A DNA stretch of 64,000 nucleotides from Varibaculum timonense_A (GTDB lineage Bacteria; Actinomycetota; Actinomycetes; Actinomycetales; Actinomycetaceae). Positions 41,201 to 49,995 of this stretch are shown in pieces. How positions within the stretch are numbered: the first letter of the stretch is position 1; every line of letters starts with the position of its first letter. The stretch covers positions 1 to 64,000 of the forward strand of contig NZ_JAQEVU010000003.1 of NCBI RefSeq assembly GCF_027694345.1, given 5' to 3'. The notes beneath the pieces were generated by a model. The model saw only the letters and a list, made by a program, of their open reading frames with translations. It searched no databases and was not told the DNA's origin. The translations under genes were made by a program, and so were the position numbers.

Positions 41201-41297
41201 TCTTTGGGTATTAACCCTACCCTTTAGCGCCAACCATTTTGACTTATCGCGCACAAAACAAAGCAAAATAGCGGAGGAGCTCTCCCGTCTTATGGCT

Positions 41298-42044
41298 CTA
41301 GGCTTCGCTTTGCGCTCGTCCTAAGGCACTTAAACGGTCGTTGATTCCCCAACGGGTAACTTTAGTGAGCGCTTCTAGAATAATTGCGCTAGACATTTTC
41401 GACGATCCGGCCGCGCGTTCTTGAAAAGTAATCGGCACCTCGACAATATCTCCCCCACAGCGTACCGCCCGGCGGGTCATATCAATCTGAAAACAGTAAC
41501 CACGAGAATCCAAATCCTCTAAACCCAAACCGGACAAAAAATCTAGACGATAAACCCGAAAACCAGCGGTAGCATCCCCGATGCCCAGATTTAACCAAGC
41601 CGCGATATAGGCATTGCCCGCTCTGGATAGGGCTTCGCGCATACGCGACCAGCCCTCAAGTCGTCCTCCCCGAATCCAGCGTGAACCAATCACCAAATCT
41701 GGCTTGCTCGGCCAAAACCGGCGGGCAAGCAACTTGTGTAAATCCCGCACCCGATGAGAACCATCTGCATCCATTTGCACTACCCAGGTATAGCCCGCTT
41801 GCTGCGCCCAGGAAAAAGCAGCCAAATATGCCCGGCCTAGACCAGCTTTTTCCGGTCGGTGCAAAACTCGCACTCCCCTGTCTTTAGCGGCAATTTCATC
41901 AGCAATCTGACCGGTACCATCCGGGGAATTATCGTCAATAATTAGTAAATCTACCTGGGGTACATTACGGCGTAACTTCTGTATCTGTTTAGCTAAGGTT
42001 GCGGCCTCGTTATAAGTGGGAATCGCGATTACTGTATCCTTCAT
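41298..42044 (-). CDS. ppm1: Polyprenol-phosphate mannosyltransferase
   Basis: This 248-residue GT2 glycosyltransferase has the DPM1-like signature: IPTYNEAATLAKQI, LLIIDDNSPDGTGQIADEI, QMDADGSHRVRDL, and GDATAGFRVYRLDFL. It makes polyprenyl-phosphate-mannose, the donor for lipoglycan or protein mannosylation at the membrane. It has no membrane domain of its own and overlaps the upstream lnt by four bases. In mycobacteria the two activities are often one fused protein; here they are separate but coupled. Confidence 0.92.
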   Translation of the reverse strand: MKDTVIAIPTYNEAATLAKQIQKLRRNVPQVDLLIIDDNSPDGTGQIADEIAAKDRGVRVLHRPEKAGLGRAYLAAFSWAQQAGYTWVVQMDADGSHRVRDLHKLLARRFWPSKPDLVIGSRWIRGGRLEGWSRMREALSRAGNAYIAAWLNLGIGDATAGFRVYRLDFLSGLGLEDLDSRGYCFQIDMTRRAVRCGGDIVEVPITFQERAAGSSKMSSAIILEALTKVTRWGINDRLSALGRAQSEA

Positions 42045-43648
42045 TTCTTGCCTTTCCCTTTTGGACTTTTCTGTAAGCGTCCTCTGCGCCCTTTACCTGA
42101 ATCTTTCGTATCATGAGCGCAACTATTTGCAGAAACAGATCGATAGCGGCCTCGCCAAAAGCGCAGCCCAAACCCGAAACTGAGCACGAGCACAGCTCCT
42201 AAAAACCCCCAACGAAGCAAAGCATCTTGGAGCGCGCCAAAACGAGCCTGAAAAGTAAGCGTATCGCGCAGAGGCAGGGCGGCGTGCAAAGTATCGGAAC
42301 GAAAAAGCCCTGACTGAGCCAAAACTTTTCCCTCCGGGTTAATCAAAGCACTCACTCCCCCAATCGCAACCTGGGCTACGGAGCGATTATATTCGAGGGC
42401 GCGAAAGCGAGCTATTTGTAGCTGCTGGCGAGACTGGTAAGAATAACCAAAGGAAGAATTATTAGTAGGGAAAAATAAAACATTAGCGCCCGAGTTCACC
42501 GTCTGGCGTACCAGAGAATCTAACGCCACCTCAAAACAGATGTTCGTCCCCAAACGCGCCTTACCCACCTTGGCTATTCCCACTCGGTTACCCGCCACCA
42601 TATCGCGTGGCAACATTTTTACTTGCTCGGGAAAGAGTTTAGAAACCAGGGTTCTGCCGGGAAGGAACTCGCCAAAAGGAACCGGTTTACGTTTGGTATA
42701 GACCTGTTTAATTTCGCCGTTATTAACCTGTAACACCTGGTTAGAGGTGGTTTTTTCGGAATAAGAGAGCATACCGAAAACAATTGGGGCTTTTAAGGAT
42801 TGTTGCACTAGGTGAAGATCATATGCCCAAGCGGAATCTTTACCCAAATCAACATCTGCTGCCTGCTCTCCCCATAAAATCACCTCAGTAGGTTGCAGTT
42901 TCGCCTGGCGAGCTTGCCTAATATGCCCAGATAAAATAGTTCCCGGGTGGGCATAAACCTGTTCAATCGGCCAAGAAACTCCCCCCTGCATGGCGGCAAC
43001 CCTAATCTGAGCAGTGTCCCGGCTGTCCCCTAAGGCTGTAAGACCCATTCCAGATGCGATTATCACCGCCAAGGCCAAAGCAAGGGCCACCAGATTAGGC
43101 ATAGTCACATTCCAAGTCACGCTAACTAGAGCGGCTAGAATAAAAACCATTAAGAAAGCCATACCGCTTTCCCCTAGCAGAGGAATCCAGCCTTTAAGGG
43201 GACTGTCTACCTGCGAAAACCCCAGTAATCCCCAAGGCATTCCCGTCCAGGGAAAACTCGCCCTCCAAGCCTCAAGACCGGCATAGGAAAAAGCCGCCCA
43301 CAACGACCATAAGGGGCTAGACAAATGCCGGAGTGCCAGGGTCAAAGCCGCCCAGGTCGTTAAGAATAAAGACTCACAAAAGGTCAGTGCAATCCAAGGG
43401 GTATTAAACCCAAGTGAAGTTGATACCCAACGAAAAAGCAGCAAAAAGAATAAGAAAGCCACAAGCCCCGAAATCGCTAGTGCGTACTTTTTGTCTGCCC
43501 GGCGCAACACCAATAGCCACGCTCCCATAGCTAGCCAGGGCGCAAACCAATGACTTCCCCAAGACGAAGGAAATGCCAATAGTAAAGCGGCAGCAATAGC
43601 GACGGAAGCAAAAAAAGTCCAAAAACCGCGAACTAGAAATCGGACCAC
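42041..43648 (-). CDS. lnt: Apolipoprotein N-acyltransferase
   Basis: This 535-residue integral membrane protein has an N-terminal bundle of hydrophobic helices and a C-terminal nitrilase-like domain: LWGEQAADVD, the catalytic-Lys region KRKPVPFGEFLPG, and the nucleophile in TNICFEVALDS. It N-acylates lipoproteins. The start is GTG at 43648, overlapping helY by 16 bases. The C-terminus is Lys/Arg-rich and followed by coupled ppm1. Confidence 0.93.
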   Translation of the reverse strand: MVRFLVRGFWTFFASVAIAAALLLAFPSSWGSHWFAPWLAMGAWLLVLRRADKKYALAISGLVAFLFFLLLFRWVSTSLGFNTPWIALTFCESLFLTTWAALTLALRHLSSPLWSLWAAFSYAGLEAWRASFPWTGMPWGLLGFSQVDSPLKGWIPLLGESGMAFLMVFILAALVSVTWNVTMPNLVALALALAVIIASGMGLTALGDSRDTAQIRVAAMQGGVSWPIEQVYAHPGTILSGHIRQARQAKLQPTEVILWGEQAADVDLGKDSAWAYDLHLVQQSLKAPIVFGMLSYSEKTTSNQVLQVNNGEIKQVYTKRKPVPFGEFLPGRTLVSKLFPEQVKMLPRDMVAGNRVGIAKVGKARLGTNICFEVALDSLVRQTVNSGANVLFFPTNNSSFGYSYQSRQQLQIARFRALEYNRSVAQVAIGGVSALINPEGKVLAQSGLFRSDTLHAALPLRDTLTFQARFGALQDALLRWGFLGAVLVLSFGFGLRFWRGRYRSVSANSCAHDTKDSGKGRRGRLQKSPKGKGKK

Positions 43649-46458
43649 GCCACCACCCCTCGCAAAATCAGCTTTTGGGCTTTACGGGCGCTAGCAGAGG
43701 TTTCCACACTTCCAATCGTCTCTAATTGTCGAAGCACATCCAATAACTGTTTCATCGCCCGCACAAAATCACCAGCTTCCAAGCCGCCCGCTTCGATTGC
43801 CACTGCGAGCGGCTTACCCTTAGCCCAGGCATAGGTGGCAGCCACCAGTGCGCACGAAGATTGCGGAATCTTAGGCGCCCCCAACTCGCTTTGAATAGCT
43901 CGCAGATTCTCGGCCAAGGCTTCAATCCGATTAACCACCGGTTTAAGCAAGGACGGAACCGGAGCCCCGGACACCTCCCGCCGCGCCTCATAACTAGCAG
44001 CGCTGCAAGCGGCTGCCAGACGCGCCGGAGACAATCCCGCAAACACGTCTTGAAGCACGCATTGAGCAATCAATAAATCATATTCACTATAGATACGAGC
44101 AAGAACCTGCCCAGCTTCGCTAACCTTTCCATCAGCCGATAAATAATCCAAACGCTTCAAGACCGCCACAACCCGGTCAAAAGTATTCACCAGTTTCCCT
44201 TCGGAAATCTCAACCTGACGTCTGAGCTTAACGGCCTGCCGCTCGAGGCGAACCCACCGGGAAGCCTTCTTCAAATGCTCGCGCACCTTTGGGCAGTGAG
44301 CAACCGGGTGAGAAACCACCATCTCCTCTAAACGCTGTTCACTCAGATTACTAAGCTCGGTATCGATTATTTTCCCCTGAGTACCGGTGTTAGCCCCCAA
44401 CTTATCCACCTGAGAAGAAGATGAAACTGCCGAGGAGCCAGCTAAGGCTGGAAGCGATGGTAAAGAAGCGGAAGAAGTAGGCGGATCTGGAAACAAATTA
44501 TCGCGCACCGCTAAACGCAGCTTCGATGCTAAGCGTTGCCGATCACGAGGTTTACGCTCCGAATAATCCTCGACCAGCATTTGCCCCACTAACGCCAAAT
44601 CACCCGCCAGATAGTTACTAGAAAAATCTCTAAGCTTCGCGTTATCTTCAAGCACCCGCAAACTAATCTCCCCGCTGCGGGTAAACGATTTCTTCATCAC
44701 TACCCCGTGGCGAGTTCTTTGACCATTGGGATAGACCAGAACATCTCCGCGTTTTAGACAGCGAAATAACTCATTGCGCTGCCTCAGCTGCTCGCGGGCA
44801 AGAGCTCTAGCCCGGTCAGCGTCCCGGGATTGCAATTCGGAATGTAGCCTGACGTATTCGTAAATATCTCCCTGGGAACACTCTAAAGTTCCCGAAGCAA
44901 TAATTTTATCGGCTTCCTTTTGTTTTTCCTTAGCCTGCTGCGCTTTACCCACCAGGGAGCGGTCTGCTTGGAACTGTGCAAAAGAGCGCCGCAAAATATC
45001 GCGAGTTTCGCTTATCGAACCGCGACTTAGCAGATTAACCGCCATATTATAGGTGGGAGTAAAAGCCGACTTCAAGGGATAGGTACGTCTGGAAGCCAGA
45101 CCAGCCACGATAGCCGGATCTATACCGGGACGATAAATAACAATCCCATGCCCCAAGGTGTCAATGCCGCGCCTACCTGCCCTTCCGGTTAGCTGAGTGT
45201 ATTGCCCCGCTGTGAGCATTTGGAACTCATGCCCATCCCATTTGCGTAGCGATTCAATCGTCACCGAACGCGCTGGCATATTGATTCCTAGGGCGAGGGT
45301 CTCGGTTGCTAGCACCACTTTTAGCAGACCCGCTGCGAACATTTTCTCTACGGCCTCTTTAAGTACGGGTAGCAACCCGGCATGATGAACGGCAATTCCG
45401 CGTCTGAGACCAGCAAAAAGAGGGTCTAAACCTAAAGCAAAAAAATCATGCCCCGGAATATTTTCCGCAATATCGTCCAGATAGCTTTGGATTTGTTGCT
45501 TTTCCTGGGGATTAGTTAAATCCATTCCTGCTGCTATCAGCTGTTTTTGTCCCTGATCGCAACGAGAACGCGAAAAAATAAACACGATTGCCGGTAAGAG
45601 ATTACTTTCCTGGAGCTGCGCTACTGCTGCCGGTAAACTGGTGTGACTTCCTGCCCTGCTCTCCCCTAGGCTCTGGCGGGTCTGGGCAAGCAATGCCGGG
45701 TTTAGCCGGCTTTTACCGCCTTTAGTTTTAGTTTCGAGGTCGAATAGACGTCCTCCCACAAACATATGTTGATAAAGTGGCACGGGACGTTTTTCGGAAA
45801 CCACAATCTCAAGGTTCCCGCGTACTTCCCGTAACCACTGCCCGAATTCTTCCGCATTAGACACTGTGGCAGATAGGGCAATCACTTTGACCTGGCTGTC
45901 AAGATGTAAAATAACTTCTTCCCATACCGGACCGCGATAACGGTCAGCTAAGTAATGAACTTCGTCAAGAATAACGAAACCTAAATCCTCTAGGCGTTTA
46001 TCTTGACGGTAAAGCATATTACGCAGCACTTCGGTAGTCATTACCACGATGGGAGCCGCGGGATTTACCGAAACATCTCCAGTCAGCAGCCCCACGTTTT
46101 CACTACCGTAGCTGGCAGAAAAATCCCGGAATTTTTGATTAGATAGCGCCTTGATTGGAGTGGTATAGAAGGCTCTCAGCCCCCTTTTTAACGCTAAAAA
46201 TAGGGCGAAATCCCCTACCAGGGTTTTTCCTGATCCGGTGGGGGCGGCAACTAACACTGATTTGCCTGCCTGTAGAGCATCAATAGCGCGCAGCTGAAAA
46301 TCATCTATAGGATAGTCGAAGCGACTAGCAAAGTCATTGACTTCCCCTCTTATTTGGTTGCGTTTGAAACTAGCTAGCTTTTGAGCCGGTGAAAGCTGCT
46401 CCCAATCTTGGGTCGGTAAGGAGGAAGAATGATTTTTACGCCTACGCTTGCGGGGCAT
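43633..46458 (-). CDS. helY: Ski2/Mtr4-like DEAD/DEAH RNA helicase (HelY)
   Basis: This 941-residue helicase has Walker A GSGKT at residues 75-79, DEVH at 165-168, SATVSN, and motif VI QLTGRAGRRGID. A Ski2-like helical C-terminal domain follows. A Ser/Ala/Gly-rich linker around residues 655-690 separates core from tail. Such actinobacterial HelY proteins probably act in RNA turnover. It leads the helY-lnt-ppm1 unit, directly behind a small membrane protein gene with no gap. Confidence 0.93.
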   Translation of the reverse strand: MPRKRRRKNHSSSLPTQDWEQLSPAQKLASFKRNQIRGEVNDFASRFDYPIDDFQLRAIDALQAGKSVLVAAPTGSGKTLVGDFALFLALKRGLRAFYTTPIKALSNQKFRDFSASYGSENVGLLTGDVSVNPAAPIVVMTTEVLRNMLYRQDKRLEDLGFVILDEVHYLADRYRGPVWEEVILHLDSQVKVIALSATVSNAEEFGQWLREVRGNLEIVVSEKRPVPLYQHMFVGGRLFDLETKTKGGKSRLNPALLAQTRQSLGESRAGSHTSLPAAVAQLQESNLLPAIVFIFSRSRCDQGQKQLIAAGMDLTNPQEKQQIQSYLDDIAENIPGHDFFALGLDPLFAGLRRGIAVHHAGLLPVLKEAVEKMFAAGLLKVVLATETLALGINMPARSVTIESLRKWDGHEFQMLTAGQYTQLTGRAGRRGIDTLGHGIVIYRPGIDPAIVAGLASRRTYPLKSAFTPTYNMAVNLLSRGSISETRDILRRSFAQFQADRSLVGKAQQAKEKQKEADKIIASGTLECSQGDIYEYVRLHSELQSRDADRARALAREQLRQRNELFRCLKRGDVLVYPNGQRTRHGVVMKKSFTRSGEISLRVLEDNAKLRDFSSNYLAGDLALVGQMLVEDYSERKPRDRQRLASKLRLAVRDNLFPDPPTSSASLPSLPALAGSSAVSSSSQVDKLGANTGTQGKIIDTELSNLSEQRLEEMVVSHPVAHCPKVREHLKKASRWVRLERQAVKLRRQVEISEGKLVNTFDRVVAVLKRLDYLSADGKVSEAGQVLARIYSEYDLLIAQCVLQDVFAGLSPARLAAACSAASYEARREVSGAPVPSLLKPVVNRIEALAENLRAIQSELGAPKIPQSSCALVAATYAWAKGKPLAVAIEAGGLEAGDFVRAMKQLLDVLRQLETIGSVETSASARKAQKLILRGVVAWSDF

Positions 46459-46785
46459 CTATATCAGCCCCAGTTTCTCCCAGCGCTCCTTAGCGGCATC
46501 TAGGCGCCGGTAACGCCGAACCTGGCGGCTAAGTGCTACCTGCTGGCGAACTTGATGGGCTTGAGCTAAGGTGGCGGGGTCGCCGCTAGCTCCGGGGGCG
46601 CGTAGCGGGGTAAGCGGAGCTGCCTCCTGTAAATCATTTAGGGGATCAGATAGCCTTGATGCCTGTTCTCCAAATACCCGGAAAGTTGTATTGACCTTGC
46701 GGAACAGCCAGATAAACATGACGATTGGGCAGATTATCGCTGCCAGAATTCCGAGCGTCCACAACGCAAATAGTAACCAATACAC
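46459..46785 (-). CDS. Small single-pass membrane protein, unknown
   Basis: This 108-residue protein has one N-terminal hydrophobic segment (LLFALWTLGILAAIICPIVM) followed by a basic and coiled-coil-prone cytoplasmic tail rich in Arg and Gln. Its stop abuts the helY start. Similar small proteins precede helY in related actinobacteria, but the family has no function that I recognise. Confidence 0.7.
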   Translation of the reverse strand: MYWLLFALWTLGILAAIICPIVMFIWLFRKVNTTFRVFGEQASRLSDPLNDLQEAAPLTPLRAPGASGDPATLAQAHQVRQQVALSRQVRRYRRLDAAKERWEKLGLI

Positions 46786-46846
46786 ATATATAAGCCTACC
46801 TGTTTATTATCCACGCGGTCACCTAGACTTCGCTTAGGATAAAAAT

Positions 46847-47977
46847 ATGATGCTACGTGAGGGACAGGTGGAAGCTGTCCATGACTTTAAGGGGTCTCAA
46901 GAGCTGACGGTGACCATAACCGCTTGCCCCGATAATGCGGAACAATTTTTTATAGGACAAAAAGTGCAGGTGCTTTCCTACCCGCAGCTAATCGGAAAAA
47001 TTCTTTGCGGCGATAGGGTGCGTTTTGACTGTTCACCATTGCAGAGAAACCTGGGGACTGGTGGATTTGGACTGGTAACCTCCCTTTGTGAGCGTCTGCC
47101 CGCTGATGAACTTCCCGCCAATGACGGTCACATTATGAAAGCGCGCTATAGTCCCAGTCAATACCTGGTTTCGGCGCTGGAGGAGCAACAATCTCCCTGG
47201 CATGAATCAATGAGCCGGGCAGAAAACCTTGAGGGGATGCCGGTGGTGGGGATTGATTTACATTCCCAGTTACCGGCGGTAATCGCCGGAATCAGAGCAG
47301 AAAATCCCGGCGCAAAAATCGTCTATGTATATACCGATGGCGGCGCGCTTCCCGCATTTTTTTCGAGAAACATTTCGCTCTTACGCCAAAATCAATGGCT
47401 AGCCTCAGTAATTACTGCTGGGCAGGCTTTCGGTGGCGACTTAGAAGCAATCAATACCTTTTCCGCCCTCTTAGCCGCTCAACACGTCCTAAAAGCCGAT
47501 ATTGCGATTGTGGGGCAAGGGCCGGGTAACGCCGGTAGCGGCACTCCCTTTGGGTATTCCGGTTTCGACCTTTCTGCTTTCCTCACTCAGGCTGCTTTAG
47601 GAGGAGGGCGTCCTATCTGTGCCTTGCGGATTTCTAAGGCTGATGCTCGTCCTCGCCATCAGGGAATCTCTCATCATAGCCTCCGGATTTTGTCGGGGTT
47701 TGTGCCGGTTGCTCTCACGGTGCCATTTCCGGTGTTTTGTGGCGAGGGCGGGGGGCAAGCCGAACTGATTGAAGCGGATTTTTCAAAGCTACTAGAACAG
47801 CAAAGTCGGCTTATTAGCTCCCATCATGAGTTAAAACGGTGTTCTACGGTTGGGCTTTACGCAGCGCTATCGACCTGTCCGGTGAAACTTTCAACTATGG
47901 GTCGCTCCCTAGGCGAGGATAGTGCCCAGTTTTTATCGGCGGCGGTTGCCGGGCGAGTAGCAGCGCAAATGCTGTAA
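46847..47977 (+). CDS. DUF3866 family protein
   Basis: This 376-residue protein of the actinobacterial DUF3866 family has GHIMKARYSPSQYLVSALEEQQSPWH, VVGIDLHSQLPAV, VYVYTDGGALPAFFS, AIVGQGPGNAGSGTPFGYSG, and ALRISKADARPRHQGISHHS. Its function is unknown. It is divergent from helY's leader gene and convergent with hisG. No close ribosome site is seen before the ATG. Confidence 0.85.
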   Translation: MMLREGQVEAVHDFKGSQELTVTITACPDNAEQFFIGQKVQVLSYPQLIGKILCGDRVRFDCSPLQRNLGTGGFGLVTSLCERLPADELPANDGHIMKARYSPSQYLVSALEEQQSPWHESMSRAENLEGMPVVGIDLHSQLPAVIAGIRAENPGAKIVYVYTDGGALPAFFSRNISLLRQNQWLASVITAGQAFGGDLEAINTFSALLAAQHVLKADIAIVGQGPGNAGSGTPFGYSGFDLSAFLTQAALGGGRPICALRISKADARPRHQGISHHSLRILSGFVPVALTVPFPVFCGEGGGQAELIEADFSKLLEQQSRLISSHHELKRCSTVGLYAALSTCPVKLSTMGRSLGEDSAQFLSAAVAGRVAAQML

Positions 47978-48039
47978 TTGGTTCCTAGAAAAGGATATTG
48001 CTTTAGAAAAGCCGCTCCCCAAGCGAAGCAAAACTATAG

Positions 48040-48885
48040 TTAGATACGGGCGGAAAGTAGCTGGGTAACCAAAATCCCCTGTGCTCCTAAGGCGGCCAGC
48101 TTATCAACCACCCCATGTACTTCACTACGCTTACACATAGCGCGTACCGCTAACCAGTGAGAATCTTGCAGAGAAGAAATCGTAGGGGAAGAGATTCCGG
48201 GAGTAAAATATACTGCCTGTTCTAACTGATCCCTTTGTACATTGTAGTCAAGTAACACGTAGTTGCGGGCGGTTAATACCCCGCCCAGACGCTGCCGGAG
48301 AACCTCTAGACCTCGGCGAGTTACCGATTGCGGATTGGCAATTAGCACCGCCACCGACTTCATTACTGGTTCCCCAAATACTTCCAGCCCGGCAGCGCGC
48401 AAGGTATTGCCAGTTTCTACCACATCAGCAATCGCATCTGCCACCCCCAAACGCACCGCTGACTCTACCGCTCCATCGAGATGAACAGTAGTTGCCTCCA
48501 CCTGATGTTCAGCCAGGTAGTCTTGCATAATTCGGTCAAAAGAGGTAGCAATCCGTTTGCCTTGCAAATCGTGGACACTGCTCATAGTGCCTTTAGGGGC
48601 TGCTAGACGGAAGGTAGAAGCCCCATAGCCCAGTTCGCACACCTCGGTAGCTTTAACCCCAGAGTCTGCTAATAAATCTCGTCCGGTGATGCCAGCATGG
48701 ATATATCCAGCACCCACGTATTGGGCAATATCGCGCGGCCGGAGGAAAAAAATTTCCACCTGATTGTTGTGATCAACAATATGTAGTTCCCGACCACGAC
48801 GGCGGGTACGATACCCGGCCTCGGAAAGAAGCTTTATTGCGGGTTCTGACAAACCACCCTTATTTGGGACAGCTATACGTAACAT
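48040..48885 (-). CDS. hisG: ATP phosphoribosyltransferase, long form
   Basis: HisG catalyses the first step of histidine synthesis. The 281-residue protein starts MLRIAVPNKGGLSEPA and has GITGRDLLADSG, the PRPP-binding region DAIADVVETGNTLRAAGL, and the C-terminal ACT-like domain (CKRSEVHGVVDKLAALGAQGILVTQL) for histidine feedback. I chose the ATG at 48885, seven bases after the hisE stop; an upstream in-frame start would overlap hisE and adds nothing family-like. The pair is separate from other his genes. Confidence 0.95.
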   Translation of the reverse strand: MLRIAVPNKGGLSEPAIKLLSEAGYRTRRRGRELHIVDHNNQVEIFFLRPRDIAQYVGAGYIHAGITGRDLLADSGVKATEVCELGYGASTFRLAAPKGTMSSVHDLQGKRIATSFDRIMQDYLAEHQVEATTVHLDGAVESAVRLGVADAIADVVETGNTLRAAGLEVFGEPVMKSVAVLIANPQSVTRRGLEVLRQRLGGVLTARNYVLLDYNVQRDQLEQAVYFTPGISSPTISSLQDSHWLAVRAMCKRSEVHGVVDKLAALGAQGILVTQLLSARI

Positions 48886-48892
48886 ATTTTCC

Positions 48893-49156
48893 CTAGAGTT
48901 TACGGTAGACATCTTCGAGGCTAACCCCTTTAGCAATCATCATTACTTGAGCATGATAGAGCAGCTGGGAAACTTCTAAACAAAAATCATCCCGGCTTTC
49001 ATATTCGGCTGCCATCCAGGTTTCAGCGGCTTCCTCTACCAGTTTTTTGCCGATTTGGTGTACCCCGGCATCGAGTTCTTTAACGGTTCCAGAACCTTGG
49101 GGACGTTCATTAGCTTTAAGTTTCAGTTCGGCAAATAGGTCTTCAAAACTTTTCAT
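48893..49156 (-). CDS. hisE: Phosphoribosyl-ATP pyrophosphatase
   Basis: HisE hydrolyses PR-ATP, the second histidine step. The 87-residue protein begins MKSFEDLFAELKLKA and has the all-alpha MazG-like motif KLVEEAAETWMAAEYES with EVSQLLYHAQVMM. An upstream start at 49198 is possible but adds atypical residues; the ribosome site is weak for either. It is directly followed by hisG. Confidence 0.93.
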   Translation of the reverse strand: MKSFEDLFAELKLKANERPQGSGTVKELDAGVHQIGKKLVEEAAETWMAAEYESRDDFCLEVSQLLYHAQVMMIAKGVSLEDVYRKL

Positions 49157-49238
49157 ATCTTCAAGGTTAGTTGGTTTCAAAAAATAATGCGCAAACAATT
49201 CATTATCGTGGTGAATAAGCGCTGTCCTAGTTTTCTAA

Positions 49239-49316
49239 ACCGGTTAAGTCGGATAGTTTATTTCAGAATCGTTAAAGAATAAATGTCCGATAACCGGTCT
49301 GTTTATACCGATAAAC
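49239..49316 (-). terminator. Imperfect hairpin region after rpe
   Basis: AACCGGTTA near 49238-49246 and TAACCGGT at 49291-49298 form the ends of an imperfect inverted repeat of about 20 bases per arm. A second small stem (GTTTAT, ATAAAC) lies at 49301-49316. It separates rpe from hisE, both on the minus strand, so it probably ends the priA-rpe transcript. Confidence 0.4.
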
Positions 49317-49327
49317 CATTCCCCGCT

Positions 49328-49993
49328 TTAATGATTTAAATGGTGATTAGCGATTTGGCGTAACTGTTCGACCTCGTTAAAAGCATCATCAGCCTTATAT
49401 ACCGCTGAGCCAGCCACAAATACATCTGCCCCGGCTTCGGCGGCTTTAGTAATGGTTTCCCGGTTGATTCCCCCATCAACTTGCAAAGCTACCTGCAAAT
49501 TTGCCGCAGAAATAGCTTTGCGGGCACGGCGTACTTTACCCATCATGGATTCTAAGAACGCCTGTCCCCCGAAGCCGGGCTCTACGGTCATCACCAAGAG
49601 CATATCCAGTTCACTAAGCAAATCAATATAGGGGGTAATATCGGTAGCCGGTCGCAGCGCCATACCAACTTTCGCTCCCTGGGCACGAATTTCACGAGCT
49701 AAACGGATAGGGGCAATAGCGGCTTCGGCATGAAAAGTAACCGAGGCACAGCCAACCTCGGCATAGGCAGGAGCGTAGCGATCGGCGTCCTCGATCATTA
49801 AATGCGCATCTACCGGCAAAATATTTTCCCGAATAACTGCCTCTACTACCGGAAGTCCCCAAGATAAATTAGGAACAAAATGGTTATCCATCACGTCCAC
49901 ATGGGCATAATCGGCGTTCCTAATTTTTTTGATTTCACTAGCTAGATTGGCGATATCGCAGTTAAGAATTGATGGAGAAATAGTAACTCCCAT
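49328..49993 (-). CDS. rpe: Ribulose-phosphate 3-epimerase
   Basis: This 221-residue TIM-barrel enzyme of the pentose phosphate pathway has SILNCDIANLASEI, HVDVMDNHFVPNLSWG, DAHLMIEDADRY, VMTVEPGFGGQAF, and LQVDGGINRETI. All metal-binding residues look present. It follows rsmB by two bases and closes the coaBC-priA-fmt-rsmB-rpe run. Confidence 0.97.
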   Translation of the reverse strand: MGVTISPSILNCDIANLASEIKKIRNADYAHVDVMDNHFVPNLSWGLPVVEAVIRENILPVDAHLMIEDADRYAPAYAEVGCASVTFHAEAAIAPIRLAREIRAQGAKVGMALRPATDITPYIDLLSELDMLLVMTVEPGFGGQAFLESMMGKVRRARKAISAANLQVALQVDGGINRETITKAAEAGADVFVAGSAVYKADDAFNEVEQLRQIANHHLNH

Positions 49994-49995
49994 AG